Of a stretch of 64,000 nucleotides of DNA, positions 26,962-35,415 are shown piece after piece. The notes under the pieces are model-generated. The model ran no database searches and was not told where the DNA came from. It saw only the letters and a list, made by a program, of their open reading frames with translations. The stretch covers positions 183,804-247,803 of the forward strand of contig NZ_BLBC01000007.1 of assembly GCF_009684755.1 (NCBI RefSeq), written 5' to 3'. The stretch comes from Capnocytophaga felis (GTDB taxonomy: Bacteria; Bacteroidota; Bacteroidia; Flavobacteriales; Flavobacteriaceae). A program made the translations under genes and the position numbers. The first letter of the stretch is position 1; each line of letters begins with the position of its first letter.

Positions 26962-28752
26962 TTATAATGAATTGATAATTTCTCTTGCTTTTTTTGTAAC
27001 TTCCGATGCGGGATGTTGAGGCAATGTTTTTTCATCGAATAGTTGTAAGGCTTTTTCTATTTTTTTGAGTTCTTCGGAATTTTGTTTTTTCTGAAATTCT
27101 TCACGTAAAATGTTTACTTTTTCATAAAATTGGATGCCTTCCAGCATTCGTTCAAGACGTATGGAACTTCTTCCCATCGGGTAGATTAGATAAGTATCCC
27201 CAGCAGCCCAAGACCTGAAACGGCTGTCCAACAAAGGTTCTAACGTCCAGCTGTTGAGTGCCCAACGCAAATATCCGTCCAAATTGTCTTTTGCTGCGTA
27301 CCACGCCAGCCACTCGCTTTCGGCAGGTTTACTGAAAGTAAAAGTATTTGGATAAGGCTCTGTACAACAGGTATAATAGGTAGTTACTTTGCCTTGTTTT
27401 TTTCTTTTTTCGAGAATTTTTGGCTCGTATTTGGTGTGTAGCGGAACGCAATAGTCGTCCAGATCAGGTTCCAATTCCTGATGCCAATCACCTGCTAAGG
27501 ATATTTTGAAGTTAGGGTCGGCATTTTTGATGATTTTCAAAGTTTTTAACATCACTTCTTTAGGGCGTTCGTCCATTGAAATGAAGGTTTTTTCAAACCA
27601 ACCTTTTGCTTTCAGATGTTTTGCAAAAGCGGTAAGCATAGCCGTCCACATTTGCTCATATTGAGACTCACCCGGTTGTGTTTTAATACTTTGCAATTGA
27701 TTGGTAGCTTGGTCGAAATATTGAAAAGATAATTTCCAAGGAACCATTGAATAACAGTTGATTTGCTTGGTTATTCCCATTTGATGCATAAATTCGACCC
27801 ATTTGTCGAATATCGCAAAGTCAAAATGCCACGAACCGTCTAACTTCCTTATCCACATCACCATAGAGTTGAAAGCGTCTTGTGTTTGTCCACCCCAAGG
27901 TTCGTACATTATTGAAGCTGTGATGGATTTTCCGCCTGCATCAGCATAAAGTTTCATTTCTTTCTTTAAATACTCAAAATGAGCTTCAGACCAAGGTGTT
28001 ACGTTGAAGTAGCGAGCAACTGCATACGGATTCTGCCACAAATCCAAATGATATTTCCAATCTTTTGGCTGAGGAAGTGTTCGTTCCAAAACCTGAACTT
28101 CAATAGGTAATTTTTTCAGAATTTTGGTTTTATTTTTTATGGTAACAAAGCCTTTATAGTTGCCTTTTTTAGTGTTTTGAGGAATTTGTAACTTTATCCA
28201 AACTCCACGAGATGAATGCTTTGTAATCTCCATTTTTTTTATGTGATGGTCGAGGACATCAGCAACGAGAGTAGAATCAAAATCGGCAGATTTGCGATAT
28301 CCGCAACCTCCTTTACCATCTTTATTGAGCTGGTCAGTCATTACATAACGCACAAAAGCAGATTCAAAATGTTCCTTTCCAATTTTATTTCTGCTGTTTT
28401 TTAAATCAGATATTTCTATGGATATTTCAGTGTCTTTGTCCGCATTTGAGATGACTATTTGAGCAGAAATACGTTCTCCCCTCCAAGCTCTTAGGTGTTT
28501 GGTTTGTTCCAAATTATTCGCGGGTTCTTCCTTTTTATAACGAACATCTGTTGACCCCCAACCAATGTTGATGCCTTTCACTGAATTCCAATTTTGTAAA
28601 TCGGTAGCTACCGGATTGGGCAATTCCGTATAGTTTTCAGTAGGAAATGGATGTTGCCTCGTCTTTAAACCTGAACCTGTAAAGCCTTCTTGGTTTTGAG
28701 AAAATCCTGTTAAACTTATTAAAATCAGTAAGATAAATATATTTAGTTTCAT
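26962..28752 (-). CDS. DUF4091 (GH123-like) glycoside hydrolase
   Basis: Predicted secreted glycosidase. The ATG at 28752 is chosen (MKLNIFILLILISLTGFSQ, a clear signal peptide) over an in-frame TTG three codons earlier. The C-terminal DUF4091 block is distinct: DGYLRWALNSW and RSSIRLERMLEGIQFYEK. The middle contains acidic active-site candidates in SMDERPKEVM and in ASIMYEPWGG. GH123 members act on beta-GalNAc of glycosphingolipids; whether this protein has that activity is not proven. About 596 residues. First gene of a probable operon with the peroxidase and bshB1. Confidence 0.82.
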   Translation of the reverse strand: MKLNIFILLILISLTGFSQNQEGFTGSGLKTRQHPFPTENYTELPNPVATDLQNWNSVKGINIGWGSTDVRYKKEEPANNLEQTKHLRAWRGERISAQIVISNADKDTEISIEISDLKNSRNKIGKEHFESAFVRYVMTDQLNKDGKGGCGYRKSADFDSTLVADVLDHHIKKMEITKHSSRGVWIKLQIPQNTKKGNYKGFVTIKNKTKILKKLPIEVQVLERTLPQPKDWKYHLDLWQNPYAVARYFNVTPWSEAHFEYLKKEMKLYADAGGKSITASIMYEPWGGQTQDAFNSMVMWIRKLDGSWHFDFAIFDKWVEFMHQMGITKQINCYSMVPWKLSFQYFDQATNQLQSIKTQPGESQYEQMWTAMLTAFAKHLKAKGWFEKTFISMDERPKEVMLKTLKIIKNADPNFKISLAGDWHQELEPDLDDYCVPLHTKYEPKILEKRKKQGKVTTYYTCCTEPYPNTFTFSKPAESEWLAWYAAKDNLDGYLRWALNSWTLEPLLDSRFRSWAAGDTYLIYPMGRSSIRLERMLEGIQFYEKVNILREEFQKKQNSEELKKIEKALQLFDEKTLPQHPASEVTKKAREIINSL

Positions 28753-28775
28753 TTCTTCCAATTTTTAATCAACTG

Positions 28776-28805
28776 CAAATTTAATTAAAAAAACAAAAGA
28801 AACAA
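28776..28805 (-). promoter_or_regulatory. Promoter of the DUF4091-peroxidase-bshB1 operon
   Basis: Minus strand: TTG (28805-28803), 19-nt spacer, TAAATTTG (28783-28776). Exact consensus, 24 bp ahead of the chosen ATG. Confidence 0.75.
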
Positions 28806-28841
28806 GAACTATTCAGGGATGATTTTTCGCTTATATTCAAT

Positions 28842-29013
28842 GCGAAAAGAAAAAGCCCATTCTGAAAAATGGGCTTTTTAGCTTAAAACTAACTAATTCG
28901 TTATGAAGAAAAATAACAACTGTTTCAAAATGAACACGAAAAGTAATCTTCATAATGGATTGCAAATGGAGTATAAAATATACACTTTGCGATGACGAAC
29001 AATATTACTAACA
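28842..29013 (-). ncRNA. Candidate small RNA (or short-peptide gene)
   Basis: A complete small transcription unit without a long ORF. An exact promoter precedes it (29020-29050) and it ends in a strong hairpin: 28851-28861 pairs 28868-28878, with a U-rich tail on the minus side. In between two more stem-loops can form: 28962-28990 (GCAAA/TTTGC outer, GTATA/TATAC inner) and 28901-28908 pairing 28948-28955 (TTATGAAG/CTTCATAA). Length about 170 nt. A 38-codon ORF beginning MKITFRVHFETVVIF runs through it, so a small peptide is the alternative. No match to tmRNA, 6S or SRP RNA was recognised. Confidence 0.45.
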
Positions 29014-29019
29014 ACACGG

Positions 29020-29050
29020 CAAAGGTATGTAACTTTTTTTATTTGACAAA
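29020..29050 (-). promoter_or_regulatory. Promoter of the candidate small RNA
   Basis: Minus strand: TTTG (29050-29047), 19-nt spacer, TACCTTTG (29027-29020). One of the best promoter matches in the window, with no annotated gene behind it. Confidence 0.8.
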
Positions 29051-29191
29051 ATTAATTTAGACTTATTTTAAATAAAATATTTAAATCATTGATTTTTAAA
29101 ATTTTATTTTCTTTATAACCTTAGTGTTTGTGTATGTTGAATATGGTTTATGGATGTATTTTGACTTTCTTTTTGATTTTTGAACATTCTG

Positions 29192-29224
29192 TTGAAAAGA
29201 AAATTTAACTTTTGTTTACCTTTG
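29192..29224 (+). promoter_or_regulatory. Promoter of recR, predicting a leaderless mRNA
   Basis: TACCTTTG at 29217-29224 with TTG at 29192-29194 (22-nt spacer). The recR ATG is at 29229, only four bases after the element, so transcription would start at or within a few bases of the start codon. Confidence 0.7.
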
Positions 29225-29228
29225 CACA

Positions 29229-29846
29229 ATGGAATTTTCGTCAAAACTTTTAGAAAATGCAGTTTATGAAATTGCACAATTGCCTGGTATTGGGAAACGA
29301 ACTGCATTGCGTCTTGCTTTACATTTGTTAAAACAACCTGAAGAACAATCTGTTAGGTTGGCAAATGCAATATTAAATTTACGTACAAATATTCAATATT
29401 GCAATAATTGTCATAATATTTCAGATGTTGATATTTGTGAAATTTGTAGCAATCCCAGTCGGGATACAGGAATTATTTGTGTGGTGGAAGACTTTCGTGA
29501 TGTGATGGCTATTGAAAATACAGGGCAGTTTTTTGGTCAATACCACGTTTTGGGTGGGAAGATTTCTCCTATTGATGGGATAGGTCCTTCAAATTTGAAT
29601 ATCAGCTCATTAATAAAAAAGGTGGAGGAAGGCAATGTGAAAGAACTTATCTTTGCATTAAGCAATACAATGGAAGGAGATACAACCAACTTCTACATTT
29701 TCAGGCAAATAGAGCGATATAACATCACTGTTTCAACCATAGCGAGAGGTATTTCGGTAGGAGGCGAATTAGAATACGCCGATGAAGTTACTTTAGGAAG
29801 AAGTATCACACAAAGAGTTCCTTTTGAACATTCTTTAAAAACTTGA
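29229..29846 (+). CDS. recR: Recombination mediator RecR
   Basis: Works with RecO/RecF to load RecA at gaps. The 205 residues show the helix-hairpin-helix ([18 protein letters not shown], ~17-34), the four-Cys zinc finger ([18 protein letters not shown], ~57-75), and a Toprim domain ([42 protein letters not shown]). Length is standard. The [12 protein letters not shown] start matches other flavobacterial RecR proteins, supporting the very short leader set by the promoter. Confidence 0.96.
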   Translation: MEFSSKLLENAVYEIAQLPGIGKRTALRLALHLLKQPEEQSVRLANAILNLRTNIQYCNNCHNISDVDICEICSNPSRDTGIICVVEDFRDVMAIENTGQFFGQYHVLGGKISPIDGIGPSNLNISSLIKKVEEGNVKELIFALSNTMEGDTTNFYIFRQIERYNITVSTIARGISVGGELEYADEVTLGRSITQRVPFEHSLKT

Positions 29847-29927
29847 AAATGAAAAAAGTCAGGTTTCAATAATTAAAAATTTAATAATTATTTAGTACTC
29901 AAAAATATTTAGTTCCAATTTTTTTCA

Positions 29928-29935
29928 TACCTTTG
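29928..29935 (+). promoter_or_regulatory. -7 element of the E2 gene
   Basis: TACCTTTG, 73 bp ahead of the ATG at 30009. An upstream TTTAG about 16-20 nt before is only an approximate -33. Confidence 0.6.
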
Positions 29936-30008
29936 GGCGTATTTTGTGTATAATAAAAAAAACCGATTGGTGTAAGAACTAATCTCTAAATAACTACAAT
30001 TTAAGGAA

Positions 30009-31319
30009 ATGGCTAAATACGAGTTAAGATTACCCAAAATGGGGGAAAGTGTTGCAGAGGCAACAATTACGAATTGGTTAAAAAAAGTAGGAGAAACTGT
30101 TGAGGCAGAGGAGGGAGTTGTTGAAGTAGCTACAGATAAGGTGGATACGGAGGTAATTTCGGAAGTCTCAGGGGTGCTTGTTGAGATTTGTTTTCAAGTT
30201 GACCAAGTGGTAAAAGTTGGTGAAGTTATGGCTATTCTTGAAACAGAAGCCGTTCAGGAGGAAAAACAAGAAACAAAAGTTGAAACTACGGCGAAAGCGA
30301 TAGAAAAAGAAATTACTGAAATAAAGGAAACAATGTTGCAAACTGCCGAATCTTCAAAAACTCAGTACTCAGATACAGAGCGTTTCTATTCTCCTTTAGT
30401 GAAAAGTATTGCTAAAAGGGAGGGAATTTCACTACAGGAATTAGAGAAAATTAAAGGAACCGGATTGGATAATCGAGTTACAAAACAAGATATGCTTGAT
30501 TATTTGGAAAATAGAGCAAACGTTCCATCTGAATCGGCATCAAGAGCATTTCAAACCCCTCTTTTTCAGTTTGAAATTCCTGCTGAAAGAAAGGCCGAAT
30601 TAATAGGAAAAGGAGATGAACTGATTGAAATGTCACGAATGGGCAAACTCATTGCGGAACATATGTCAGCCAGCAAGCATACTTCACCTCACGTTCAGAG
30701 TTTTATCGAAGTAGATATGACTCGGGTTTGGAATTGGCGTAGTAAAGCTAAAAAATCGTTTGAGGTACGTGAAGGAGAAAAATTCACATTCACACCTATA
30801 TTTATGGAAGCGGTTGCTAAGGCATTGATTGCATATCCGATGATGAACATATCGGTTGAAGGAACAACCATCATCAAAAAGAAAAATATAAATATTGGTA
30901 TGGCTACGGCTTTGTCTGACGGAAACCTTATCGTTCCTGTAATCAAAAATGCTGATCAGTTAAGTTTGAGAGGTATGGCGAAGGCTGTCAATGACTTAGC
31001 CACACGTGCCAGAGCAGGTCAATTAGCTCCTGATGATGTAAAAGACGGAACTTATACAGTGACGAATATAGGTACATTTGGGACTTTGTTCGGTACTCCT
31101 ATTATCAATCAACCACAAGTGGGTATTTTGGCTGTTGGTGCAATTCAAAAAGTTCCGGCGGTTATTGAAACTCCTGAAGGTGATGTAATAGGAATCCGTT
31201 ATAAAATGATTTTATCTCACAGTTATGATCACCGTGTTGTGAATGGTGCTTTAGGAGGAATGTTTGTGCAGTTTATAGCAAAATATCTTGAAAATTGGGA
31301 TGTAAACAGAGAATTATAA
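30009..31319 (+). CDS. 2-oxoacid dehydrogenase E2 (lipoamide acyltransferase)
   Basis: Core acyltransferase of a 2-oxoacid dehydrogenase complex. Domains on 436 residues: one lipoyl domain (1-78, lipoylated Lys44 in VATDKVDTEV), an acidic linker, an E3-binding domain (~128-170, YSPLVKSIAKREGIS), and the catalytic domain (~195-436) with the active-site HSYDHRVVNGALGG. The FTPIFMEAVAKALIAYPMMN block fits branched-chain or generic acyltransferases better than succinyltransferase, but I do not assign the substrate. No E1 or E3 gene is adjacent. It has its own promoter at 29928. Confidence 0.9.
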   Translation: MAKYELRLPKMGESVAEATITNWLKKVGETVEAEEGVVEVATDKVDTEVISEVSGVLVEICFQVDQVVKVGEVMAILETEAVQEEKQETKVETTAKAIEKEITEIKETMLQTAESSKTQYSDTERFYSPLVKSIAKREGISLQELEKIKGTGLDNRVTKQDMLDYLENRANVPSESASRAFQTPLFQFEIPAERKAELIGKGDELIEMSRMGKLIAEHMSASKHTSPHVQSFIEVDMTRVWNWRSKAKKSFEVREGEKFTFTPIFMEAVAKALIAYPMMNISVEGTTIIKKKNINIGMATALSDGNLIVPVIKNADQLSLRGMAKAVNDLATRARAGQLAPDDVKDGTYTVTNIGTFGTLFGTPIINQPQVGILAVGAIQKVPAVIETPEGDVIGIRYKMILSHSYDHRVVNGALGGMFVQFIAKYLENWDVNREL

Positions 31320-31389
31320 TCATTCTAAATTTCTGAGTTTATTGTACTTTTACGCCTTCAGATACAAACATTATATTTAAAAAATAACG

Positions 31390-31397
31390 TATCTTTG
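31390..31397 (+). promoter_or_regulatory. -7 element of the ferredoxin gene
   Basis: TATCTTTG, 37 bp before the ATG at 31435. Confidence 0.65.
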
Positions 31398-31434
31398 CCC
31401 CCATAATTTTTAAAAACAAGAAAACTATAGATTT

Positions 31435-31788
31435 ATGGCGATAAAGATTACTGATGATTGTATAAATTGTGGTGCCTGTGAGCCTGAATGCCCTAATAAT
31501 GCTATTTACGAAGGAGCTGATGATTGGCGTTATAGCGATGGAACGGCTTTGAAAGGGGAGATAGTTTTGCCCAACGGAAAACAGTTAAACGCAGACGAAG
31601 TACAGGAGCCTGTTAGTGATGATTTCTATTTCATTGTAACTGATAAATGTACGGAATGTATAGGTTTTCACGAGGAACCTCAGTGTGCAGCCGTATGCCC
31701 TGTAGATTGTTGCATACCTGATGAAGACAATCAAGAAACAACAGAAGAACTTGAGGCAAAGAAAAAATTCTTACACAACGAAGAATAA
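31435..31788 (+). CDS. 2[4Fe-4S] ferredoxin
   Basis: Low-potential electron carrier. The 117 residues have a first cluster motif Cys9-x2-Cys12-x2-Cys15-x3-Cys19 (CINCGACEPECP) and a second set in KCTECIGFHEEPQCAAVCP, where an insertion widens the spacing as in Alvin-type ferredoxins. Between them lies a ~50-residue acidic insert. The acidic C-terminal tail (EDNQETTEELEAKKKF) is usual for Flavobacteriia. It is monocistronic, between its own promoter and a terminator at 31805-31843. Its partner enzymes (for instance pyruvate:ferredoxin oxidoreductase) are not in the window. Confidence 0.93.
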   Translation: MAIKITDDCINCGACEPECPNNAIYEGADDWRYSDGTALKGEIVLPNGKQLNADEVQEPVSDDFYFIVTDKCTECIGFHEEPQCAAVCPVDCCIPDEDNQETTEELEAKKKFLHNEE

Positions 31789-31804
31789 AGTGAGAAATAA
31801 AATA

Positions 31805-31843
31805 AAAACCTCCAATTTTTGAAATTCAAAGGTTGGAGGTTTT
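31805..31843 (+). terminator. Terminator after ferredoxin gene
   Basis: An 11-bp perfect stem (31805-31815 with 31833-31843) with a 17-nt loop, ending in four T. Confidence 0.75.
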
Positions 31844-31888
31844 GCTTGTATAGTGAATAACTATTTTAGAAGCTTGATGTCAAAAAAA

Positions 31889-31918
31889 TTGCTTTCTGAA
31901 AAATAAATTATATCTTTG
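31889..31918 (+). promoter_or_regulatory. Promoter of the AlbA_2-phosphatase pair
   Basis: TTG at 31889-31891, 19-nt spacer, TATCTTTG at 31911-31918. Exact consensus; the ATG is at 31973. Confidence 0.8.
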
Positions 31919-31972
31919 TGATACAAAACCAATTGATTTTGAAGTAAAATTGATAAAAGAATTCTCAAGCTA

Positions 31973-33112
31973 ATGGTCAATAAACGTTTGTTAATAAAAA
32001 ATTTGTTAGGACATAGTGATGAAAACAGTTTCTATGACCGAAAACGTTTTATTGATTTGAATAGCAGAGAAGGAAAAGCGAAATTTTTAAAGATAATTTG
32101 TGCTTTAGCGAATTCCAATCCGTATAATAAAGCATTTATTATCATAGGAGTAGAAGATGAATCGCGTGAAATAGTGGGAGTGGATTTTTTTGATGATAGC
32201 CGTATTCAAAATTTGATAAATTCCTACCTGCATAACGCTCCTTCAATTACTTACGAAAATATTATTTTTCCGGATTTACCAAATGACAAAGTGGTGGGAT
32301 TGGTGACTGTAACTTCATCACAGAAGATTTGCTCTCTTTCCAAAGGTATATGGAAATATTCAAAAGATACGATTTTTAAAAGAGAGGGAAGCAACAGCAA
32401 GATACAAAATGCTGATTTTGAGCTGAAAGATTTTAATTCGGAGATTGTTCAGCAAATTGAAAAAACATCAAGCAATAACATTCAGCATACTTTAGATGGA
32501 GTTATTAATTTCATAAATCATCGCCATAAAGATTTAGAGTCGCATTATTTGGTTTTTAGGGAACAATTTGTGCTTTGTTGGGCGGGAAAGCCTAAGATTG
32601 TTAATGAGAAAAAAATGTATTCCAGAGTTGATATTGAGCTTATTAACGAACAGGTACGTTTGTTTTTTTCTAATCTTGACAAAGTTGAAATTCGTGTTGA
32701 AGAAAATACGTTTTCTATAATAGAATATATTCAGTTAGGAATTGAAAATCAGAAAGATTATCACCCTTTGGAGATTGTTCAAATAGATTTTTCAAATAAT
32801 GGAACTTATAAAATAGAACAAGAACTTATTTTCTCTCCTCCTATTTATGATGAAAAGAAAATAGGTAATGTATGGAGTAAAAATCGGGCTATTTTAGAAA
32901 AAATAATTAATGATAATGCTCTGACAGAAAAAGAGTTATGTGATATTTCAACTCTACCTTCAATATGTTTAGAATGTTATTTGAACGGGCACTTGGAGGT
33001 AAAAGAATTTTTGGAAGAAGCACGACCAAAATTAAAAGAAATTGATAAAGAAGCATATAGCTCATTAAAAGAAACATTAAGAATATTGCGAAAATTAAAA
33101 TACAATCGTTGA
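31973..33112 (+). CDS. AlbA_2 (Schlafen-type) domain protein
   Basis: A 379-residue protein with an N-terminal AlbA_2/Schlafen-like nucleic-acid-binding domain (~1-150): the E/D-x-K/R motif region NSFYDRKRFIDLN, then CALANSNPYNKAFIIIGVED and REIVGVDFFDD. The rest has no recognised domain. AlbA_2 proteins occur as regulators and in defence systems; function here is unknown. The stop overlaps the start of the metallophosphatase gene by one base (TGATG), so translation is coupled and the two probably work together. Confidence 0.75.
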   Translation: MVNKRLLIKNLLGHSDENSFYDRKRFIDLNSREGKAKFLKIICALANSNPYNKAFIIIGVEDESREIVGVDFFDDSRIQNLINSYLHNAPSITYENIIFPDLPNDKVVGLVTVTSSQKICSLSKGIWKYSKDTIFKREGSNSKIQNADFELKDFNSEIVQQIEKTSSNNIQHTLDGVINFINHRHKDLESHYLVFREQFVLCWAGKPKIVNEKKMYSRVDIELINEQVRLFFSNLDKVEIRVEENTFSIIEYIQLGIENQKDYHPLEIVQIDFSNNGTYKIEQELIFSPPIYDEKKIGNVWSKNRAILEKIINDNALTEKELCDISTLPSICLECYLNGHLEVKEFLEEARPKLKEIDKEAYSSLKETLRILRKLKYNR

Positions 33113-33858
33113 TGGAGAAATCGGTTACTAACTCCCGAAGAACTTTAGTCGTTGGAGATATTCACGGAGCTTATAAGGCTCTGGTTCAGGTTCTTGAAAG
33201 AGTAAAAATAAGAAAAAATGATTTTTTTATATTTTTAGGAGATTATTCAGATGGTTGGAGCCAAACCCCTGAAGTACTTGACTTTCTGCTACAATTCAAA
33301 ATGCATTATAACTGTTTGTTTATCAAGGGAAATCACGATGCTCTTTGTCTTGAATTTTTACAAGGAGCTTCGATGGAAAAAATGTGGTATTATCACGGAG
33401 GAGATGCTACAGAGAAAGCCTACCAAAATATTTCGGATGAAGTAAGGCAAAGACATATCAAATTTCTTTCAAGTTTGGAAAATTATTATTTAGATGGCAA
33501 TAATCGGCTATTTGTCCACGCAGGATTTACCAATCTCAGAGGTGTTGATTTTGAGTATTTTCCTGAAATGTTCTATTGGGACAGAACTCTCTGGGAATTA
33601 GCAACATCGGTCAAAACTTCGCCTGAAGATAGCAAGTATCCCAGCCGTTTGTTGTTATATTCGGAAACATTTATAGGGCATACGCCAACCACTCGTTTAG
33701 GAACTGATAAACCAATGACAGCCAATAATGTATGGAATGTGGATACGGGAGCAGCATTCAAAGGAAGAATTTCAATTATGGATATTGATACTAAAGAATA
33801 TTGGCAAAGCGACCCCGTTTTTGAGCTTTACCCAAATGAGAAGGGAAGAAATAAGTAG
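33112..33858 (+). CDS. PPP-family serine/threonine-type metallophosphatase
   Basis: Calcineurin-like phosphatase of 248 residues. Seen in order: VVGDIHGAYKAL, FLGDYSDGWSQT, FIKGNHDALCLEF, LFVHAGF and FIGHTPTTR, the five metal-ligand and catalytic blocks of the PPP family. The ATG at 33112 is preferred to the TTG one codon earlier, since it overlaps the upstream stop by one base. Substrate unknown: relatives dephosphorylate proteins, tRNA intermediates or diadenosine polyphosphates. It is coupled to the AlbA_2 gene. Confidence 0.9.
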   Translation: MEKSVTNSRRTLVVGDIHGAYKALVQVLERVKIRKNDFFIFLGDYSDGWSQTPEVLDFLLQFKMHYNCLFIKGNHDALCLEFLQGASMEKMWYYHGGDATEKAYQNISDEVRQRHIKFLSSLENYYLDGNNRLFVHAGFTNLRGVDFEYFPEMFYWDRTLWELATSVKTSPEDSKYPSRLLLYSETFIGHTPTTRLGTDKPMTANNVWNVDTGAAFKGRISIMDIDTKEYWQSDPVFELYPNEKGRNK

Positions 33859-33882
33859 CGATTTAAGAATTATTCAAAAAAT

Positions 33883-35313
33883 TTACTTAAAATCATCTTC
33901 CTGAAAATTAATTAGATATACTTTTTGAACGGCACGTGTCAGTGCGGTATAAAGCCAACGTAGATAGTTTTCATCAATTCCGTTTGGGAGATAAGGTTTC
34001 TCAATAAAAACAGCGTCCCATTGTCCTCCTTGGCTTTTATGACAAGTGATAGCGTACGAAAATTTGACTTGTAAAGCATTGAAAAAAGGATTTTCTTTAA
34101 CTTTTAAGTACTTTTTATATGCCGAAGTTTCATCTTGATAATCAAGTAAGACTTCCTCATAAAGCCGATTACTTTCTTGATAGGTAAGTGATGGATTTTC
34201 AGATTCAAGAGTATCTAAAAGAAGAACCGTGTCAAACGGAGGATGATTCGGGTAATCAACAAGTTGTACTTTAGCTTCAGCAAATCGAAATCCGTATAAT
34301 TCCCGAAAGGCATAGATTTGAAGAACTTCCAAAGTATCGCCATTGGCAATGAAACTTACTTCAGGAGAATCCTTCAGCCAATAATAATTATTTTTTACGA
34401 CCATAAGCAAATCTCCTGCAGAAAGGTCATTTTCGTTATCCAAAATTACCTTTCGGATTTGCTTATTGTAGAGTACAGCTCTTTTATTTGAACGGACAAT
34501 AATTGCGGTTTGTTCTGAACCATAATGGGAATATGAATTTTCTATAGCGTCTTGAATTTCAGTTCCTTCGGTTAATCGAACAATATCTTTGAAATTTTTG
34601 ATATTGAACCTGAAATTCTTCTGGAAGGAAAAATTAAAAAGAAGTTCTCTGATTTTTGTGGCATTGTACAAAATTCCAGATTTCTTTTCTTGCCTAACTA
34701 CTTCATCAAGCTCAATATGAGATATTTCCTTGTTGTATCGAATCTCTAAATTTCTGATATCTAAAGCGGGACTATAATCGGAGTTGACGGGAGGTAGCTG
34801 AGCAGAATCTCCCATTAAGAGCAATTTGCAATTTTGTCCGGAATAAACATACGTTATGAGATTATCCAAAAGAGAATTCTGTTCAAAAGAATGTTCGCTG
34901 CTATCCGCAATCATTGAGGCTTCATCTACAATGAATAAAGTATTTTTAAACTTATTGACTTTCAGCGTAAAAGAAAAATCCTTTCCATTTGTTTTTGGAA
35001 AGTAAATGTGCTTATGAATGGTAAAAGCTTGCTGTTTTGCAAGATTGGACATTACTTTTGAAGCTCGTCCGGTAGGAGCAAGAAGTACGGCTTTGTGCCC
35101 GATTGAGGGTAAGTTTTGTATCAAACAGTTAATAATGGAAGTTTTTCCTGTTCCTGCAAATCCTTTGAGTAAAAATAGTTTTTCGGAGGAATTTTTACTT
35201 AATAAAAATTCAGTAAGGAGTTGCAAAGCAATGTTTTGAGATGCTGTGGGAGTGTGAGGAAAGACCTTTGAAAGCCCGTTGAAAAAGGTATTTTTATCCA
35301 TTGATGAATCCAT
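33883..35313 (-). CDS. RecD-like superfamily 1 helicase
   Basis: ATP-dependent 5'-3' DNA helicase of about 476 residues. Walker A is in LLKGFAGTGKTSIIN (~45-60), Walker B in TLFIVDEASMI, the Q/P motif III in LLLMGDSAQLPPV, and the C-terminal UvrD_C_2 part in SYAITCHKSQGGQWDAVF with WLYTALTRA. It is a stand-alone protein without RecB/RecC neighbours. Two starts are possible: ATG at 35313 or 35301. A TATTTTTG element at 35322-35329 would begin transcription almost on the first, so the second (MDKNTFFNGL) may be the one used. Confidence 0.9.
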   Translation of the reverse strand: MDSSMDKNTFFNGLSKVFPHTPTASQNIALQLLTEFLLSKNSSEKLFLLKGFAGTGKTSIINCLIQNLPSIGHKAVLLAPTGRASKVMSNLAKQQAFTIHKHIYFPKTNGKDFSFTLKVNKFKNTLFIVDEASMIADSSEHSFEQNSLLDNLITYVYSGQNCKLLLMGDSAQLPPVNSDYSPALDIRNLEIRYNKEISHIELDEVVRQEKKSGILYNATKIRELLFNFSFQKNFRFNIKNFKDIVRLTEGTEIQDAIENSYSHYGSEQTAIIVRSNKRAVLYNKQIRKVILDNENDLSAGDLLMVVKNNYYWLKDSPEVSFIANGDTLEVLQIYAFRELYGFRFAEAKVQLVDYPNHPPFDTVLLLDTLESENPSLTYQESNRLYEEVLLDYQDETSAYKKYLKVKENPFFNALQVKFSYAITCHKSQGGQWDAVFIEKPYLPNGIDENYLRWLYTALTRAVQKVYLINFQEDDFK

Positions 35314-35321
35314 AGAGATGC

Positions 35322-35329
35322 CAAAAATA
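35322..35329 (-). promoter_or_regulatory. -7 element of the RecD-like helicase gene
   Basis: TATTTTTG on the minus strand, 8 bp ahead of the first ATG (35313) and 20 bp ahead of the second (35301). No good -33. Confidence 0.45.
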
Positions 35330-35372
35330 TAATTTTTTTTACGAAAAAGCTTTTTTGAATAAAAAAAAATTG

Positions 35373-35380
35373 TAGCTTTG
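35373..35380 (+). promoter_or_regulatory. -7 element of the membrane protein-DUF3822 pair
   Basis: TAGCTTTG, 35 bp before the ATG at 35416; a TTG lies 15 nt upstream, a little close. Confidence 0.6.
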
Positions 35381-35415
35381 CAGTAAACCAGTCAAGAAAA
35401 AAATATTTTTAAAAG

